In this document: positions 49,576-60,500 of the stretch, piece after piece
Position numbering within the stretch: the first letter of the stretch is position 1
How the letters are laid out: each line of letters opens with the position of its first letter
Assembly (NCBI GenBank): GCA_033239525.1
Contig: BSYO01000024.1
Span: 6,781,991 to 6,845,990 of the forward strand
Origin: Nepenthes gracilis
Lineage: Eukaryota; Streptophyta; Magnoliopsida; Caryophyllales; Nepenthaceae
Direction: 5' to 3'
DNA: 64,000 nucleotides
Made by a program: the position numbers and the translations under genes
Notes under the pieces: generated by a model
The model's database searches: none
Seen by the model: the letters and a program-made list of their open reading frames with translations, nothing else
What the model was told of the DNA's origin: nothing

Positions 49576-50622
49576 GGATTTACTTACAAGAGTAGGAGTA
49601 ATTTACTTGCGATTAAAGGAGACAGTGAAAGTCATGGGAAATCACTTGCCTAATTATGAATACAGTAGAGCAGTAGTAGCTGGCCAGCATAACCTTAACG
49701 TTCGACAGCAGCCGCTTCAGCAGATTGACAGCAACAATTTCAACGACGGCAACAGCTAACGGCAAGGACGAGTTCCACAGTAGTAGCCTAAATCAAGAGC
49801 CGAAATTTCCAAAAAAAAAACAGAGCACCACAAAGCTATCAACCCTCCCTTTTTCTTCTCTAATCTTTTGGAACTCTTTCTTTCTCACTCTCTCACTTCG
49901 CTTGCTACTCTTTTCTTCTCTCACCTTCTTGTTCATTAATGGGAACTTAAATAGACTCATGCAAAGGGAAATTTAGGAGGAAAAATTTGCCACGGAAAGG
50001 AATCAAGCGGTTGTGGAAAGCGTTTATTTGTTGGAATAATGAATCGAGAGATTCGTTATGGGGCCGGAAGTTGGTTAAGATGCTTTGGCATTGGTTAATC
50101 AGCTGCTGAGGATGAGAGGCGAAATATTTGAGAGGATGAGAGGCGGGAGAGAGAGAGAGGGAGAGATGGAAGGTTCGTTTGGGAAGCTTCGAGAGAGGGA
50201 GTGTGTCTGGAGCGTAACGAGAGAAAGAGAATCGCTAGAAGGAAAGAGAGAGAGCGAGACGGAGGCAGGAAAAGGGAGGTGAGGAAGGATCGAGAAGGAA
50301 GAGGGTGAGGCGGCGTGCCATTTAATATAAATACTACTACATTATTGTTATTATAAAAATTATTATTATTATTATATTTATTATTATCACATTATTAATA
50401 TTTTATTATAATATTATTTAATATTATTATTTATTGTTAATATTATTATTCATTCTTAATTATTATTAATATTTATTAATATATATTATTATTTTTATTT
50501 ATTATTAATTATTTAATATCCATTTTTATTAATAATATTTATTAATATCAATATATGATATTATTTATTACTATAATAAATCCATAACTAAATAATTTAA
50601 GTCAAAATATTAAGGTGTTATA
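49576..50622 (-). mobile_element. Gypsy LTR, part 2
   Basis: Continues 42232-43151 after the copia insertion. The AT-rich terminal 300 bp (…tttaatatccat, …gtcaaaatattaaggtgttata) match the ends of the LTRs at 22169 and 28430. The middle, 49800-50320, is purine/pyrimidine-rich and only loosely similar. Whether this was a solo LTR cannot be decided, as no target duplication is seen. Confidence 0.68.
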
Positions 50623-51268
50623 ATTTACACAACCAGGAGTAATGAGAAAAGTGAGTCAAAGCGTATCGAATATTAGAACTTATGAGTGATTGGCCAAAAT
50701 AGAATGAAACTATTGAGACTAAATTATGCATACTAAGAAAATGAGAAGTATTTATATTGACTTATACGTGCTCCATAGCCGTATCGTGATAATGGTGGGC
50801 GTGAGGGTGAGATTGATGCGGAGAAAGGAGCTCTGGCAGAGGAGATAAGGGAAAAGAGGGCTGGAGAGTGACAAATTAGAAGAAGTAGAAGGGGAAAACA
50901 GAGAGCACGAGAGAGAAGGAAGGAAACAAATAGAGACGACCGAAGTGAAAAATGGCCAAGATGTTTAAGGTCGAGCATTGAGTTGCAGGGAGAAACAGAG
51001 AGGCAAAACCAAGATGCGGGAAAAGAAAGGAAGAAGCAGGGAGAGAGAGAAAACCAAAGAGAAAATGAGAGAGCAAACATTCATCCTTTACTAATTAGTC
51101 AAACATGGCTTTATACAGGAAGGGCAACTATCCACGTGAGGAGAGCAGGGCAGGGATTATAACAGAAGGAAATTAAAAACAAAATTGGAAAATAAAAAAA
51201 TAGAATAAAAAATAAAAAACACAGGGGACGAGAAAATGAGAAAATGAAAAAACTAAGGGCTCATAATA
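50322..51268 (-). repeat. 3' LTR of the catalase-carrying element
   Basis: Matches 54314-55072 in order, with insertions: AT-rich tail, 'gagtcaaagcgtatcgaata', 'gcaaaaccaagatgcgggaa', 'gcaaacattcatcctttact', 'gcagggattataacagaagg', 'aaaaaactaagggctcataa'. Its first 300 bp are also the terminal part of the adjoining gypsy LTR, so the left edge is ambiguous. Confidence 0.7.
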
Positions 51269-51325
51269 TTATCCGCTCCATCAAAAGAACCCTATCCTTA
51301 AGGTTGAACGAGAAGAAATCTTGGC
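51269..51325 (-). promoter_or_regulatory. End-of-pol remnant and polypurine tract
   Basis: Minus strand AAGATTTCTTCTCGTTCAAC, then GGGTTCTTTTGATGGAGCGGATAAT, ahead of the LTR start. This resembles the gypsy pattern in which final pol codons pass into the polypurine tract. Confidence 0.6.
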
Positions 51326-52764
51326 GACTTGTTGCAGTGGCCCCCCAGGCAGCTTTAGCAAACCAACAAGTCCTCAGGTGGGGCAAATTGTTTGAGAAGA
51401 AGTGCAGGACGATCACTTCGGCTTCTGAAATTTACCGTGAAAATCAACTCATTTCCCTCATGTCACCCGGGTAAAGCAGGACAGCCTGGCCAATGAATGA
51501 CTGATCAATTGTACCTTCTCATTATGTTAGGAGTGCCTGTTCTCTTTGTGGCATGAGCGCATGTTTTCTCATATTTATATTCCCTTCACTGCTACAATAG
51601 AGAGCAAGGGCTCTCAATGCACCATGTCGAGTGGCATACATATCCAAGTAACTACTATATAGATCTCCAGGCCAAGCAATTTCCACCAGAGAGCAAAGTT
51701 GTTGACATGAAGGCTCAATGAGAATGGCAAAAACTGTGTCATTAGCAGGAGTAGGGATGGGCTTCTGTTCCAAAGTAGGGTACCAGAAGGAAGCCACAGC
51801 TTCAATGCTTTTCAATAACTTCCTTTCCTAGGAAAGGTTGAAAATAGTTGGGAATGTAACTTGTGAAACCACGAGGGCCTGGCAACCCGGCATGCTTTTG
51901 AAAGACAGCTGGTCCACCACCGAGAGGGACCGCATATCATCTAGAACCATGAGGGCCTTCTCACCGATGTTCCATTCCCATTGCAATTTCCGTTGCGGAA
52001 TTCCAATATTTGCACCCCTATAAACAGCACCTGATAAACAATCCCATATGCTTGATCTCCGAGTTGCTACATTTGGAAGACTGTGCTATTATTAGGAACA
52101 AGTTATTATTGGCAAGGTAGCTATGGAGTAGTGCCTTCCAAAAGAGAAACAGCTGATAGATAAACATGAGTGGCTGAGTATACATTTGATAGTTTTCCCT
52201 TAGTACACAAGTTGTCGAAGGGAGCATTTCATTGATAGTTCCTTGAGTGGCCTCCAAATCCAAGGGACTGTTCAATTGTTCAGCTACACACATACCGATC
52301 CAATTAAATTGCCAACAGCAAATGTGATGGTATCTTTTTCAAGATCTTGTAGTAGGATATTGGAATTGTCTACATCCAACTGGGGGTGCAAAATGGGAGA
52401 ATGCACTTTCTTTATAGGCTAGAAGGCAGTGCTTTTCTTCAACCGCAACCTTAGCATTAAAGGACAGCTCTGCTAAGTTGGTAAGCTCTAGAAAGTGATG
52501 CTGACCGTCAGGCTTTACAGATGAAAAATCGTTAAATACCTTCAGCATAGTAGATAATTTAGACAGTTGTCCAAGAGACTTAAGGAGTGAATGCATCTTT
52601 CCCTTCATCACATCCATCTCCACAGTGTAAATCCCTCGCTGGAAGGATCCCTTACACTAGACGTTGGTTCCCATCTCTTCTAGCAAAACAATTATAACTG
52701 AGTCACTAGGCACAACACTTCCTTCCAGACCAACAGTTATAATATATTGGCATATTCAACAACT
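51326..52764 (-). pseudogene. Unidentified coding-like remnants in the retroelement
   Basis: Several minus-strand frames without stops for 60-97 codons: 52623-52339 (MKGKMHSLLKSLGQLSKL, NLAELSFNAKVAVEEKHCLL), 52293-52018 and 51815-51522 (EIAWPGDLYSSYLDMYATRHG, ALRALALYC). They look protein-derived, with ordinary composition and amphipathic helices, but I recognise no family. They could be further captured host exons or decayed element-specific protein. Confidence 0.4.
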
Positions 52765-53259
52765 CCGGTTATCCTCCATGTACCTGTAGTCTCGTGGACA
52801 TCCCACATCATCAAAAAGAAGTTTAAACATGTAGAAGCTGTCAGGATGGGAAGAAGGGAAATCAACGATTCTCTAATTGTCTTGGATGTGGTTCTGGGAT
52901 TTAGGCATAAAAGAATAGACCGTATCTAGGAACCTTATACTATTACAAATGAAAAACATAGGAAAATTATTTCCCACCAATTGGCAGGTTCCTTCATTGG
53001 TGGAGAGCTGCATAGCAATTCCACGGGGGTCCTAAATGATCTTAGGGCGTCCTCGCTCATGGAGGACAGTGGAGAATCGGTCAGGCACAGGTTCTGAGAA
53101 ACCAAGAGCTCGTAGGAAATTAAAGCATGTGAGGTAAGAAATATCATGAATAGCCTCAAGAAAACACGTAGCACTAGCTCCTCTGGCACGTTCAACTCGT
53201 TCTAGAATCTTCTTCTTGTCAAAATTTGCTAGCTCCTCCATCAATGGATAATCCTCCAT
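52765..53259 (-). pseudogene. Catalase coding fragment carried by the retroelement
   Basis: About 165 codons colinear with the N-terminal half of plant catalase: [95 protein letters not shown]. Catalase is the peroxisomal haem enzyme that splits hydrogen peroxide. The active-site histidine (normally in VHARGAS) is arginine here (ERARGAS), while the active-site asparagine in VGNNFP is kept. Two in-frame stops follow RPKII and HIQDN. No intron is apparent across the segment. Family match is from memory of plant catalase motifs. Confidence 0.88.
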
Positions 53260-53602
53260 GTGAATAGAATCTTGCATAAGAGTGGAGAGGAACTTACCAA
53301 CGCAGCCATAACCTTGTCTGTTCGATCATTTCACCAAACATGACAATCCTAGAATGCAAAACAATCCCCGCACCCATGGTGAAGTGGCAAGGGACATTGT
53401 GATCACTTGCTTCAAACCTTCGGTCGCTAGGATCCTTAAGTGTGCCTTGTGACGGGTGGTAGAATTTCAATACCTTAGGCTGAGAATTATTCAGTTCTTG
53501 AAACGATGGAGCATAAACATGAGTAAGAGTTTTGCCAAGGCCATCGTCTAAAAATACCCGATTGTTGGACATTTTTGAAAATTCACATATCCATAGATCC
53601 AC
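53260..53602 (-). pseudogene. Unidentified frame upstream of the catalase fragment
   Basis: A frame of 102 codons (NRVFLDDGLGKTLTHVYAPS, FQELNNSQPKVLKFYHPSQG, NVPCHFTMGAGIVLHSRIVM) ends in a stop at 53294, about 35 bp before the catalase-like part. It overlaps the end of the 235-codon frame in another phase. Function unknown. Confidence 0.4.
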
Positions 53603-54255
53603 AAATCCATAGGAGCAAGAGTTGTCATTGACTCCACACTAGTGATTGAAGTCGTGAATTGGGAGGGAGTTGGAATAACAGGGGAGACTCTCGACTCTGC
53701 ATTTTGAGTATTCATTTTTGCAAACGGATCCATTAGGAGTGTAGTGACATGAAAGACGGCCTCTATAATTGGGATAAGATCCTGAGCAGAGCCATGAAAT
53801 GTTCCGTGAAATGTTTCGCAGTGGAGACACAACTCACACACATAGTATGAGGCCATTTTGGCAGGATTCAAGGTCCCAACAAGCAAATCGGGCAAACTGT
53901 GTGGTAAAGGAAGATTTTGCAGAGGTGCGGTGGGAGGTTGCTCATCGATTTGAGAATCAGGTGACGCGTGTGGAGATTGTTTCTCCATTTGAGCCAAGGA
54001 AGGTAAAATTTTAGTGAAGGAGGTTTGAATTGGTTTAGTGGTGGAAGTGTTAGAGGTGTTACTTGCTTCATGTGGCAATTCTATTGGATATGCTCGATGC
54101 GGTTGTTGCTTGATTTGGTTGAGCGATTGGCTAAGTTCAGTGATGGACGACTGGATTTGCGCTGTAGTAGAAATCAAGGTAGACATGGCGGCGCCAAATA
54201 TTTCTGTAGCCCGTCGGAGATCCTTCATCGCATTGGCAAGCTCGGCGAAGGCCAC
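53548..54255 (-). CDS. Unidentified 235-codon frame, coiled-coil N-terminus
   Basis: Longest open frame in the window. Residues 1-50 (LANAMKDLRRATEIFGAAMS, TTAQIQSSITELSQSLNQIK) have heptad-like spacing, then comes a Ser/Thr/Pro/Gln-rich linker. Starts 58 bp after the LTR edge, where gag would stand, so it may be the N-terminal part of an element-specific protein. No zinc knuckle or known gag motif is seen. It overlaps the next frame, suggesting a frameshift near 53600. Confidence 0.45.
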   Translation of the reverse strand: MAFAELANAMKDLRRATEIFGAAMSTLISTTAQIQSSITELSQSLNQIKQQPHRAYPIELPHEASNTSNTSTTKPIQTSFTKILPSLAQMEKQSPHASPDSQIDEQPPTAPLQNLPLPHSLPDLLVGTLNPAKMASYYVCELCLHCETFHGTFHGSAQDLIPIIEAVFHVTTLLMDPFAKMNTQNAESRVSPVIPTPSQFTTSITSVESMTTLAPMDLWIYGYVNFQKCPTIGYF

Positions 54256-54295
54256 TTTGAGTGCGTCGAGCGCTCATTTTTCGCTCTCCTCTGCT

Positions 54296-54313
54296 TTTCT
54301 CTCAACGAGAGCA
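54296..54313 (-). promoter_or_regulatory. Primer-binding-like site
   Basis: Minus strand TGGTGCTCTCGTTGAGAG exactly at the LTR edge. It begins TGG as needed to pair with a tRNA CCA end. The primer tRNA was not identified. Confidence 0.6.
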
Positions 54314-55072
54314 CCATTTATTATTAATATTATTAATAATATTATTCTTAATATTATTATTTATTCATTCTTATTATTTATTATTATTATTCATTCTTAA
54401 TTATTATTAATATTTATTAATCTCTATTATTATTTTCATTTATTATTAATTATTTAATATCCATAGTTATTAATAATATTTATTAATATCAATATATGAT
54501 AATTTATTACTATAATAAGTCTCTAACTAAATAATTTAAGTTAAAATATTAAGGGTTATAAATTACCGTAGTAATGAGACAAGTGAGTCAAAGAGAATAT
54601 TAGAAGGAAGGAAACAAATATTGAGACTAAATTATACTTAATAGGAAAATGAGGATATGTGAGATATTTAAGACCAAGCACCGAGTTGAAGGGAAAAGAG
54701 GGTTGAAATGGAGAAGCAAAACCAAGATGAGAAGGAAAGAAACAAAAGACGATCAAGTGAAGAAGAGATATTTAAGACCGAGCACCGAGTTGTAGGGAGA
54801 AATGGAGAGACAAAACCAAGATGCAGGAAAAGAAAGGGAGAAGTAAGGAGAGAGAGAAAACCAGAGAGACTGTGAGAGCAAACATTCATCCTTTACTAAT
54901 CAGCCAAACATGACTTTATACAGGAAGGGTAACTATTTATGTGAGGGGAGTAGGGCAGGGATTATAATAGAAGGGAATTAAAAAAAGAATTGGGAAATAA
55001 AAAGCAGAATAAAAAATAAAAAATACAGGGGAGGAAAAAATGAGAAAATGAAAAAACTAATGGCTTATAACA
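54314..55072 (-). repeat. 5' LTR of the catalase-carrying element
   Basis: Aligns with 50322-51268. On the minus strand it starts TGTTATAAGCC and ends in the AT-rich tail next to the primer-binding-like site. Confidence 0.72.
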
Positions 55073-55149
55073 TTGACAGTTCAAAAACTTAAGGGCTTGA
55101 TTTCTATTTCATTTAAGAAGGTATTTATGTGAAAATGCAATGAAAAAAT

Positions 55150-56480
55150 GTAACTATCGATATAAAGTATTACTTGCTCCACATGGCTTCTCATAGAAAG
55201 AAGGGATTTATTACATAGAAAGATATTTTCTTGCTATGATAAGCTTTGTAGTTATAGAAAATTAGATATGCGATTGATGGATATGGTTACTACATATTTA
55301 TAGAAATTATTAGATTATAAAATATATATGAAAATTGCTGAAAGAGACAAGATACTAAAAGTATATAATTCAAGTAAATTACCAATCATATACTCCATCA
55401 AGTTTTAAAAATATTACATGGATAAAAACAATTTGATGTATACAATATAGTCGTATTAGTGAATATTTATTAAAAGAGGGTTTAAAAATAACATAATATG
55501 CTAAGGTGTTTTTATTAAAAATCAACACCCAGATTTGCTATTATTGTGATTTATAGTAATGATTTAAACCTTAAAAGAATTCCAAAAGATGTCATAAAAT
55601 TACTAATTATTTAAAAAATAAATTTGAAATGAAAGATTTTTTTAAAATTATTAGTTTGCAAATGAATATTTTTAAAATGGTATTCTTATTCTTTAATCAA
55701 TATACACAAAAAATACCTTAAAATGATTTTATATAGACAAGGTACCTCATTTAAGTATTCTAATGATGGTTCGATCACTTGATAAGAAAAAGGATAATTT
55801 TTTTCCCTCAAAAGTTGATAAAGAAAATTTTGGTCCTAAAATATCATATTTCAATGTTATTGTTGCACTTATTCATCTGGCAAACTATATACGGCTTGAT
55901 ATTTGTTTTACATTAAACTTATTAGTAAGATATAGCCCCACTATAATTAGAAAGTATTCGAATGGTGTTAAACACATACTTTATCATTTCATAATATTAC
56001 TAATATGAGATCAATTTATCTCAATGAATTAAATTTACAAATGATTAAATAAGCAAATATAAGATATTATCCAATCCACGTAAAAGATGGTCACAGACAC
56101 TATTTATTCACTTATAAAGATATGATTATATCCTGAAAAAATATGAAGCAAATATTATCTATAACTTTTTTCAAATAGCTCAAATGTTACTACAATACGT
56201 GAAGGAGAGAATGCGTTTGGCTATACTTCAACATATTCAGAAGAAGTATGATTTATCCATAATCAACAATAGCCTAACAATTTTACATGAATATAAAGCT
56301 ACTTCCATCACACATGCCATATTTTATCGAAATTCTTTTATGCACAAGAGCTTCAAAGGAATGGTAATATTGATATCAAATAAACATGGTTAAGAATCTA
56401 GCAGATTTATTTACAAAAAGTATGATCGATTGCAATATTTAAAAATATTATGCATGCATCGGATAGTGATGACTTTAAGA
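55150..56480 (+). pseudogene. Copia pol remnant (RT and RNase H)
   Basis: Plus-strand pieces in copia order: LMDMVTTYLY (RT), a shifted KQ-type RT stretch, RISEYLLKEGF, IPKDV-like and KFEMKDF, then the frame 55763-56008 (RSLDKKKDNFFPSKVD, LIHLANYIRLDICFTLNLL). RNase H follows (KQTLSIT-like, FFYAQELQRNGNIDIKQ-like, DLFTKS-like) to about 56450. No LTRs recognised around it, so it looks truncated. Confidence 0.8.
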
Positions 56481-56609
56481 CCTCCTATCATGTTCTTTTT
56501 AGAGAAAGCAAATTTAAAGGTTTCTGGTGGTTATATTCTTCTTCATTCGCTAAAGTTTTTATTCTACTAAATTTTTCTTTCCAAAATTTTATGAATACAA
56601 CCCTAATGC

Positions 56610-57337
56610 ATGCATATTGAGTTTGGCAAATCCTACAAGTGACACCGGGGATAGGCCTGACCATCGCACAACCACTTTAAGGACCATCGCACAACTACTG
56701 TAAAGTGACAACTGACATATTGGCCATGACAATTGGTGGGACAGGTCGGCAAATCCTAGCATGACACCTGTTGCGAGCCTTGACGCCAATGCCATCTCTA
56801 CGAAGTATTACCAATGTCATTCGCCATTGCAGGAGAAAAAAGGACAAAAAAATATGCATACAGGAGCTCAGAAAGAACTAAGCTTTCTTTAGATTTCACA
56901 GCTTTTTCTCTCTCTAGCTCTTAAAAGCCGTTTCCCATCGAGCTTTCCACTAGAACCTAGCTCTTTGTTAGCTCTCAAAAATCACTCACCGTCGAGCGCA
57001 ACACCGGAGTTTAGCTCCCAGTCAGCTCTCAAAGCTACTCCCCGTTGAGCACATTTTCGGAGCCCAATCATCCACAAAACTCACTTTTCCCATATAAGTG
57101 CATTCACATATTTTTCTTGATCCTTGCATCTTTCATCCATTGAAAAAGACTTCTAACTTGAGAGTCAAATGATAAATAGGAGAGTGAGTCCTATAAATCC
57201 TCTGACCTTTTATTTGATATTTGCGGTACGCAGGATCAAGGTAATCAGAGATGAAGACCGGACCAGCTTGAGTTCGACTCAATGTGGAAAACCTAACGAC
57301 TCCCTAATTTATACAACCTGGATCTAGGGACATATCA
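56610..57337 (+). repeat. 5' LTR of Tat-like gypsy element (left edge uncertain)
   Basis: Ends ...ctagggacatatca just before the primer-binding site. Its last part matches the solo LTR at 7202-7912, whose 711-bp length suggests a start near 56.6 kb. No clear TG edge or target duplication was fixed. Confidence 0.6.
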
Positions 57338-57338
57338 T

Positions 57339-57355
57339 TGGTGCTATCTGTGGAA
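57339..57355 (+). promoter_or_regulatory. Primer-binding site, mutated
   Basis: TGGTGCTATCTGTGGAA against the family form TGGCGCCGTCTGTGGGA. Most differences are C-to-T or G-to-A at CpG/GpC positions, as expected from methylated-cytosine decay. Confidence 0.75.
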
Positions 57356-57419
57356 ATGACTTAAAAGTCTAACCACCAACCACCATATTTGCTTTCCACA
57401 TGTAAAGATTGTCAATGCC

Positions 57420-58964
57420 AGAGCACAAGTTAACGTGTTGGCAAGGGACGCCGTCCCCCATGGTGATGACCCCTCAGTAGGTAGTCACGCGGGCGAGTGG
57501 TCTGAGCCCGATGTACGCAAACTCACCACCAAGGTGAGAGATATGAAGCAGACACTCCATGTATTCTTCACCTGTATGGATGGGCAGCAGTTGGGGGTTC
57601 TTCCCCTGTCACTCAAGCTTCGACCTTGAGACAGAGGAACCGAACACTGAAACACCTGACCGTTAAGACCCTGTAGCCTGACAATGTTGAGGTCTAGGCG
57701 GCCTTAAGCAGGAGGGCCCGGACATAGCAATAGGGCCAACCTAATCGCAATACGCGAGAAGAAAGTCCAGAGTGGCGGAACCTTCGTAACTCCCATAGCG
57801 ACAGGAGGCTTATAACCCAAGGAGAGGCCTCGTGCAGTACATGACTGCCACGAACTAGTAGTCACCATGATCTGCACGCCGCTCAGGAGACTTTAAAGCT
57901 AAGGCCATTCCTTGACGCTAAATGGAACACATCCTCCCTCGAACAGAGGAGAAGGTTTACTTACCAAAAAAAAAAAAGAATAGAGGAGAAGGTGCAGAAA
58001 ATCTGACAACATGTGTTCAGGGAAATGCTGGTTGATAGTCCCTTATCTGAGGGGATCACCATTCATGATGGACATATGGATGCAACCACTCCTCGTCAAC
58101 TTTAAAATGTTGACCCTGGACACGTATGACGGGAGTACTGACCCGATAGACCACCTAAACTATTTTCGTATACTTTTGACCTTCCAAGGCCTACGCGAGA
58201 CCACCATGTGTCAACATTTTCCCCTGACTCTCAAAGAAGACGCTATAATTTGCTTCTACGGCCTCCAATTGAATTCAATTCGGTCATTTAATAAGCTCAC
58301 CGACTGCTTCCTGTGCCAATTTGCCCCCAACAAAAGAAAAATGAAGCAGCCATGGCACATCGTTTGCCTCTGACAAAAGTAGGATGAAGGTTTGAAGTGC
58401 TTCTTGACCCGATTCACTGCCGAGACCCGCAAAATATCAAAACTCTCTGATGAGGTGAAGCTAAACGTCTTCATCTTTACGCTGGAGTCAGGAAAATTCT
58501 TCAAATACTTGGTCCACCAACACCCTCAAATCTTTAGAGAAGCTGAAGTCATTGCCCAATCCTACATAGTGCCAGAAGAGGCCAATGAGGTGAAGCACCC
58601 CGAGCGTATGGACCGACCCTTCGAGGGATTGACTGGCGGTATGAAAAGGAATGGGGACGGCAACCGCTCCCATGAGCCCTAAAAGTAGCCACGGTCTAAA
58701 CTGGGTGTTCGAAGGGAGTACAAGTCTCTGAGCTTGACTCCACTGAACGACACCCACATAAATATTCTGATACAGATTTGGGATAAGAAGTTATTGAAAT
58801 GGCCTAAGAAGCCAAGGAACCCGGAGGGAGGAGACCAATCTAAATACTATCACTACCATAGATCTCTGAGGCACATCATGAAGGATTGCCTGATTCTACA
58901 GAAGGAGATTAAAGACATGGTCCAATGGGGACATCTAGCTAAGTTCCTACGAAACTGGGGATAG
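57420..58964 (+). pseudogene. Gypsy gag remnant
   Basis: The frame 58011-58373 contains LLVNFKMLTLDTYDGSTDPI, DHLNYFRILLTFQGL, MCQHFPLTLK and SFNKLTDCFLCQF, the retrotransposon gag domain of Tat elements. 58392-58682 continues it after a stop. 58734-58964 holds YHYHRSLRHIMKDCLILQKE, matching the zinc-knuckle-like CxxHxxxGHxxxxC segment, and ends WGHLAKFLRNW. Confidence 0.88.
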
Positions 58965-59029
58965 GCTCCCGTGACAGCAGGAGAAGATGCACAGGAGCAG
59001 CCGAGGAACCGGGTTGTGGTTAGGGTTGT

Positions 59030-59620
59030 CAACATGATAACAACCAAGCCAGTTAGGGGCAACACCCCGGACTGCTCGGAGACCTCTCTAGTAGTAAGAA
59101 GGCCAACTGTAGGAGTTAAGATTGTTGTCATTAATTTTAGTAATGATGATATGACTCATGTAATAATTTTTCATTTAGACCCTCTGGTTGTACTCTCGTT
59201 TTGAACAGTATAATAAACTACCAACTGAAGTGAATTCTTATTGATAATGAAAACTCCCAAAATTTACTGTATCTTAGTTCTTTCATTAAACTTGGACTGA
59301 AAAAGAGTCAAATGAAGCCCACCGATGGATCGTTGTATGGCCTGGATAAAGAGCTGATGCTCGTACAGCGAGCTGTCCAACTGGAGGTTGAGCTATGGAT
59401 GTACCCACACACGACCTCTAAGATGCTCATATCCCTTATAGTGGACCTCCCATCAGTCTACAATGCAATCCTGGGATGGCCCTACTTGACCGCATTCAGA
59501 GTAGTGACGTCGATTCCCCACTTAAAGATGAAATTTCTGACCTCGTGCGACGTCGGAGAGGTCTTAGGCGACAAAGTGACTCGCCAGACAAGCTACTTGT
59601 CCTAGGTCACTCAAGAAGCT
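59030..59620 (+). pseudogene. Gypsy aspartic protease remnant
   Basis: VVINFSNDDMTHVIIFHLDP, then LLIDNENSQNLLYLSSFIKL, where the protease D(T/N)GS motif has become DNEN. After it, frame 59312-59605 reads LIVDLPSVYNAILGWPYLTA and HLKMKFLTSCDVGEV, the usual protease-RT link in Tat elements. Confidence 0.8.
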
Positions 59621-59699
59621 CCTGACCCGCCAATAGAAGACCTCAACTTCCGTGACGAAAGCACCTTGCAGCAAGGTCAGTCAGGAGAGACAACTAACC

Positions 59700-60500
59700 A
59701 AGTTCCTCTAAACCCCAACAAACCTAAAAAGTATGTGCAAATGGAGAGTTTCCTGTCGAGGCCCCTCTGTGACGAGCTCATAACCCTCCTAAAGCAGAAC
59801 TTTGATATCTTCACATAGACGATCGCTGATATGTTAGGGAAATTGATCAAAGTAATCGTCTACAAGTTAGACATCGATCCTGATTATAGGCCCATTCAGC
59901 AAAAGTAGAGGAACCACTCCATCGAGAAGCTAATCGTTATCCGAGAGGAAATGAAAAAGCTGCTTGACGTAGGCTTCATCAGGGAGGTGCAGTACTCGAA
60001 CTGATTGTTCGATGAGGTTCTCATTAAGAAGAGCAATGGGAAATGACAGATGTGTGTCGACTTCACTGACGTAAATAAAGCTTGTCTGAAAGACAATTGA
60101 TTAAGTTGAGGATTAACTTACTAGTAGATTCCATGTCAAGCCACGAATTATTGAGCTTCATAGTGCTTATTCAGGTTATAACCAGTTCAGGGTGAGCCCG
60201 AAAGATAAGGAGCATACCTCCTTTATGATCGACCACAGGACCTACTACTACAAGGTCACACCCTTTGGTATGAAGAATGTTGAGGCGATTTACCCGTGTC
60301 TTATGAATAAGATGTTCAAAATTCAAATCGGTCAAAATATTAAGGTGTACATAGACGACATGCTCGTCAAGAGTAAGACCACCGATGACCATGTTCACGA
60401 CTTGTATGAGACCTTCGAAGTCTTTTGGACGCACTAGATGAAACTCAACCATGCCAAGTACACATTCGGTGTAATCTCGGAAAGTTCTTAGATTTTATTG
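59700..60500 (+). pseudogene. Gypsy reverse transcriptase remnant
   Basis: The frame 60192-60437 contains KEHTSFMIDHRTYYYKVTPFGMKN-type sequence and the catalytic YIDDMLVKS motif. The upstream part (VYKLDIDPDYRPIQQK-like, CVDFTDVNKACLKD-like) is interrupted by stops. Confidence 0.9.

Larger units (their letters stand above)
50322..55072 (-). mobile_element. Gene-carrying LTR retroelement (catalase capture)
   Basis: Homologous segments at about 50322-51268 and 54314-55072 act as LTRs around a 3-kb interior on the minus strand. A primer-binding-like site adjoins the right copy and a gypsy-like end of pol with polypurine tract adjoins the left copy. The interior lacks recognisable protease, RT or integrase. 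It holds a coiled-coil-like frame, a catalase coding fragment and unidentified frames. No target duplication found. Non-autonomous by content; mobilisation by another element is inferred. Confidence 0.72.

Noticed and set aside
50733..51080. 115-codon minus-strand frame
   Set aside because: Low-complexity Ser/Phe/Leu reading of a purine-rich LTR stretch.
51838..52023. Plus-strand frame as a gene
   Set aside because: Opposite strand of the coding-like remnants of the retroelement.
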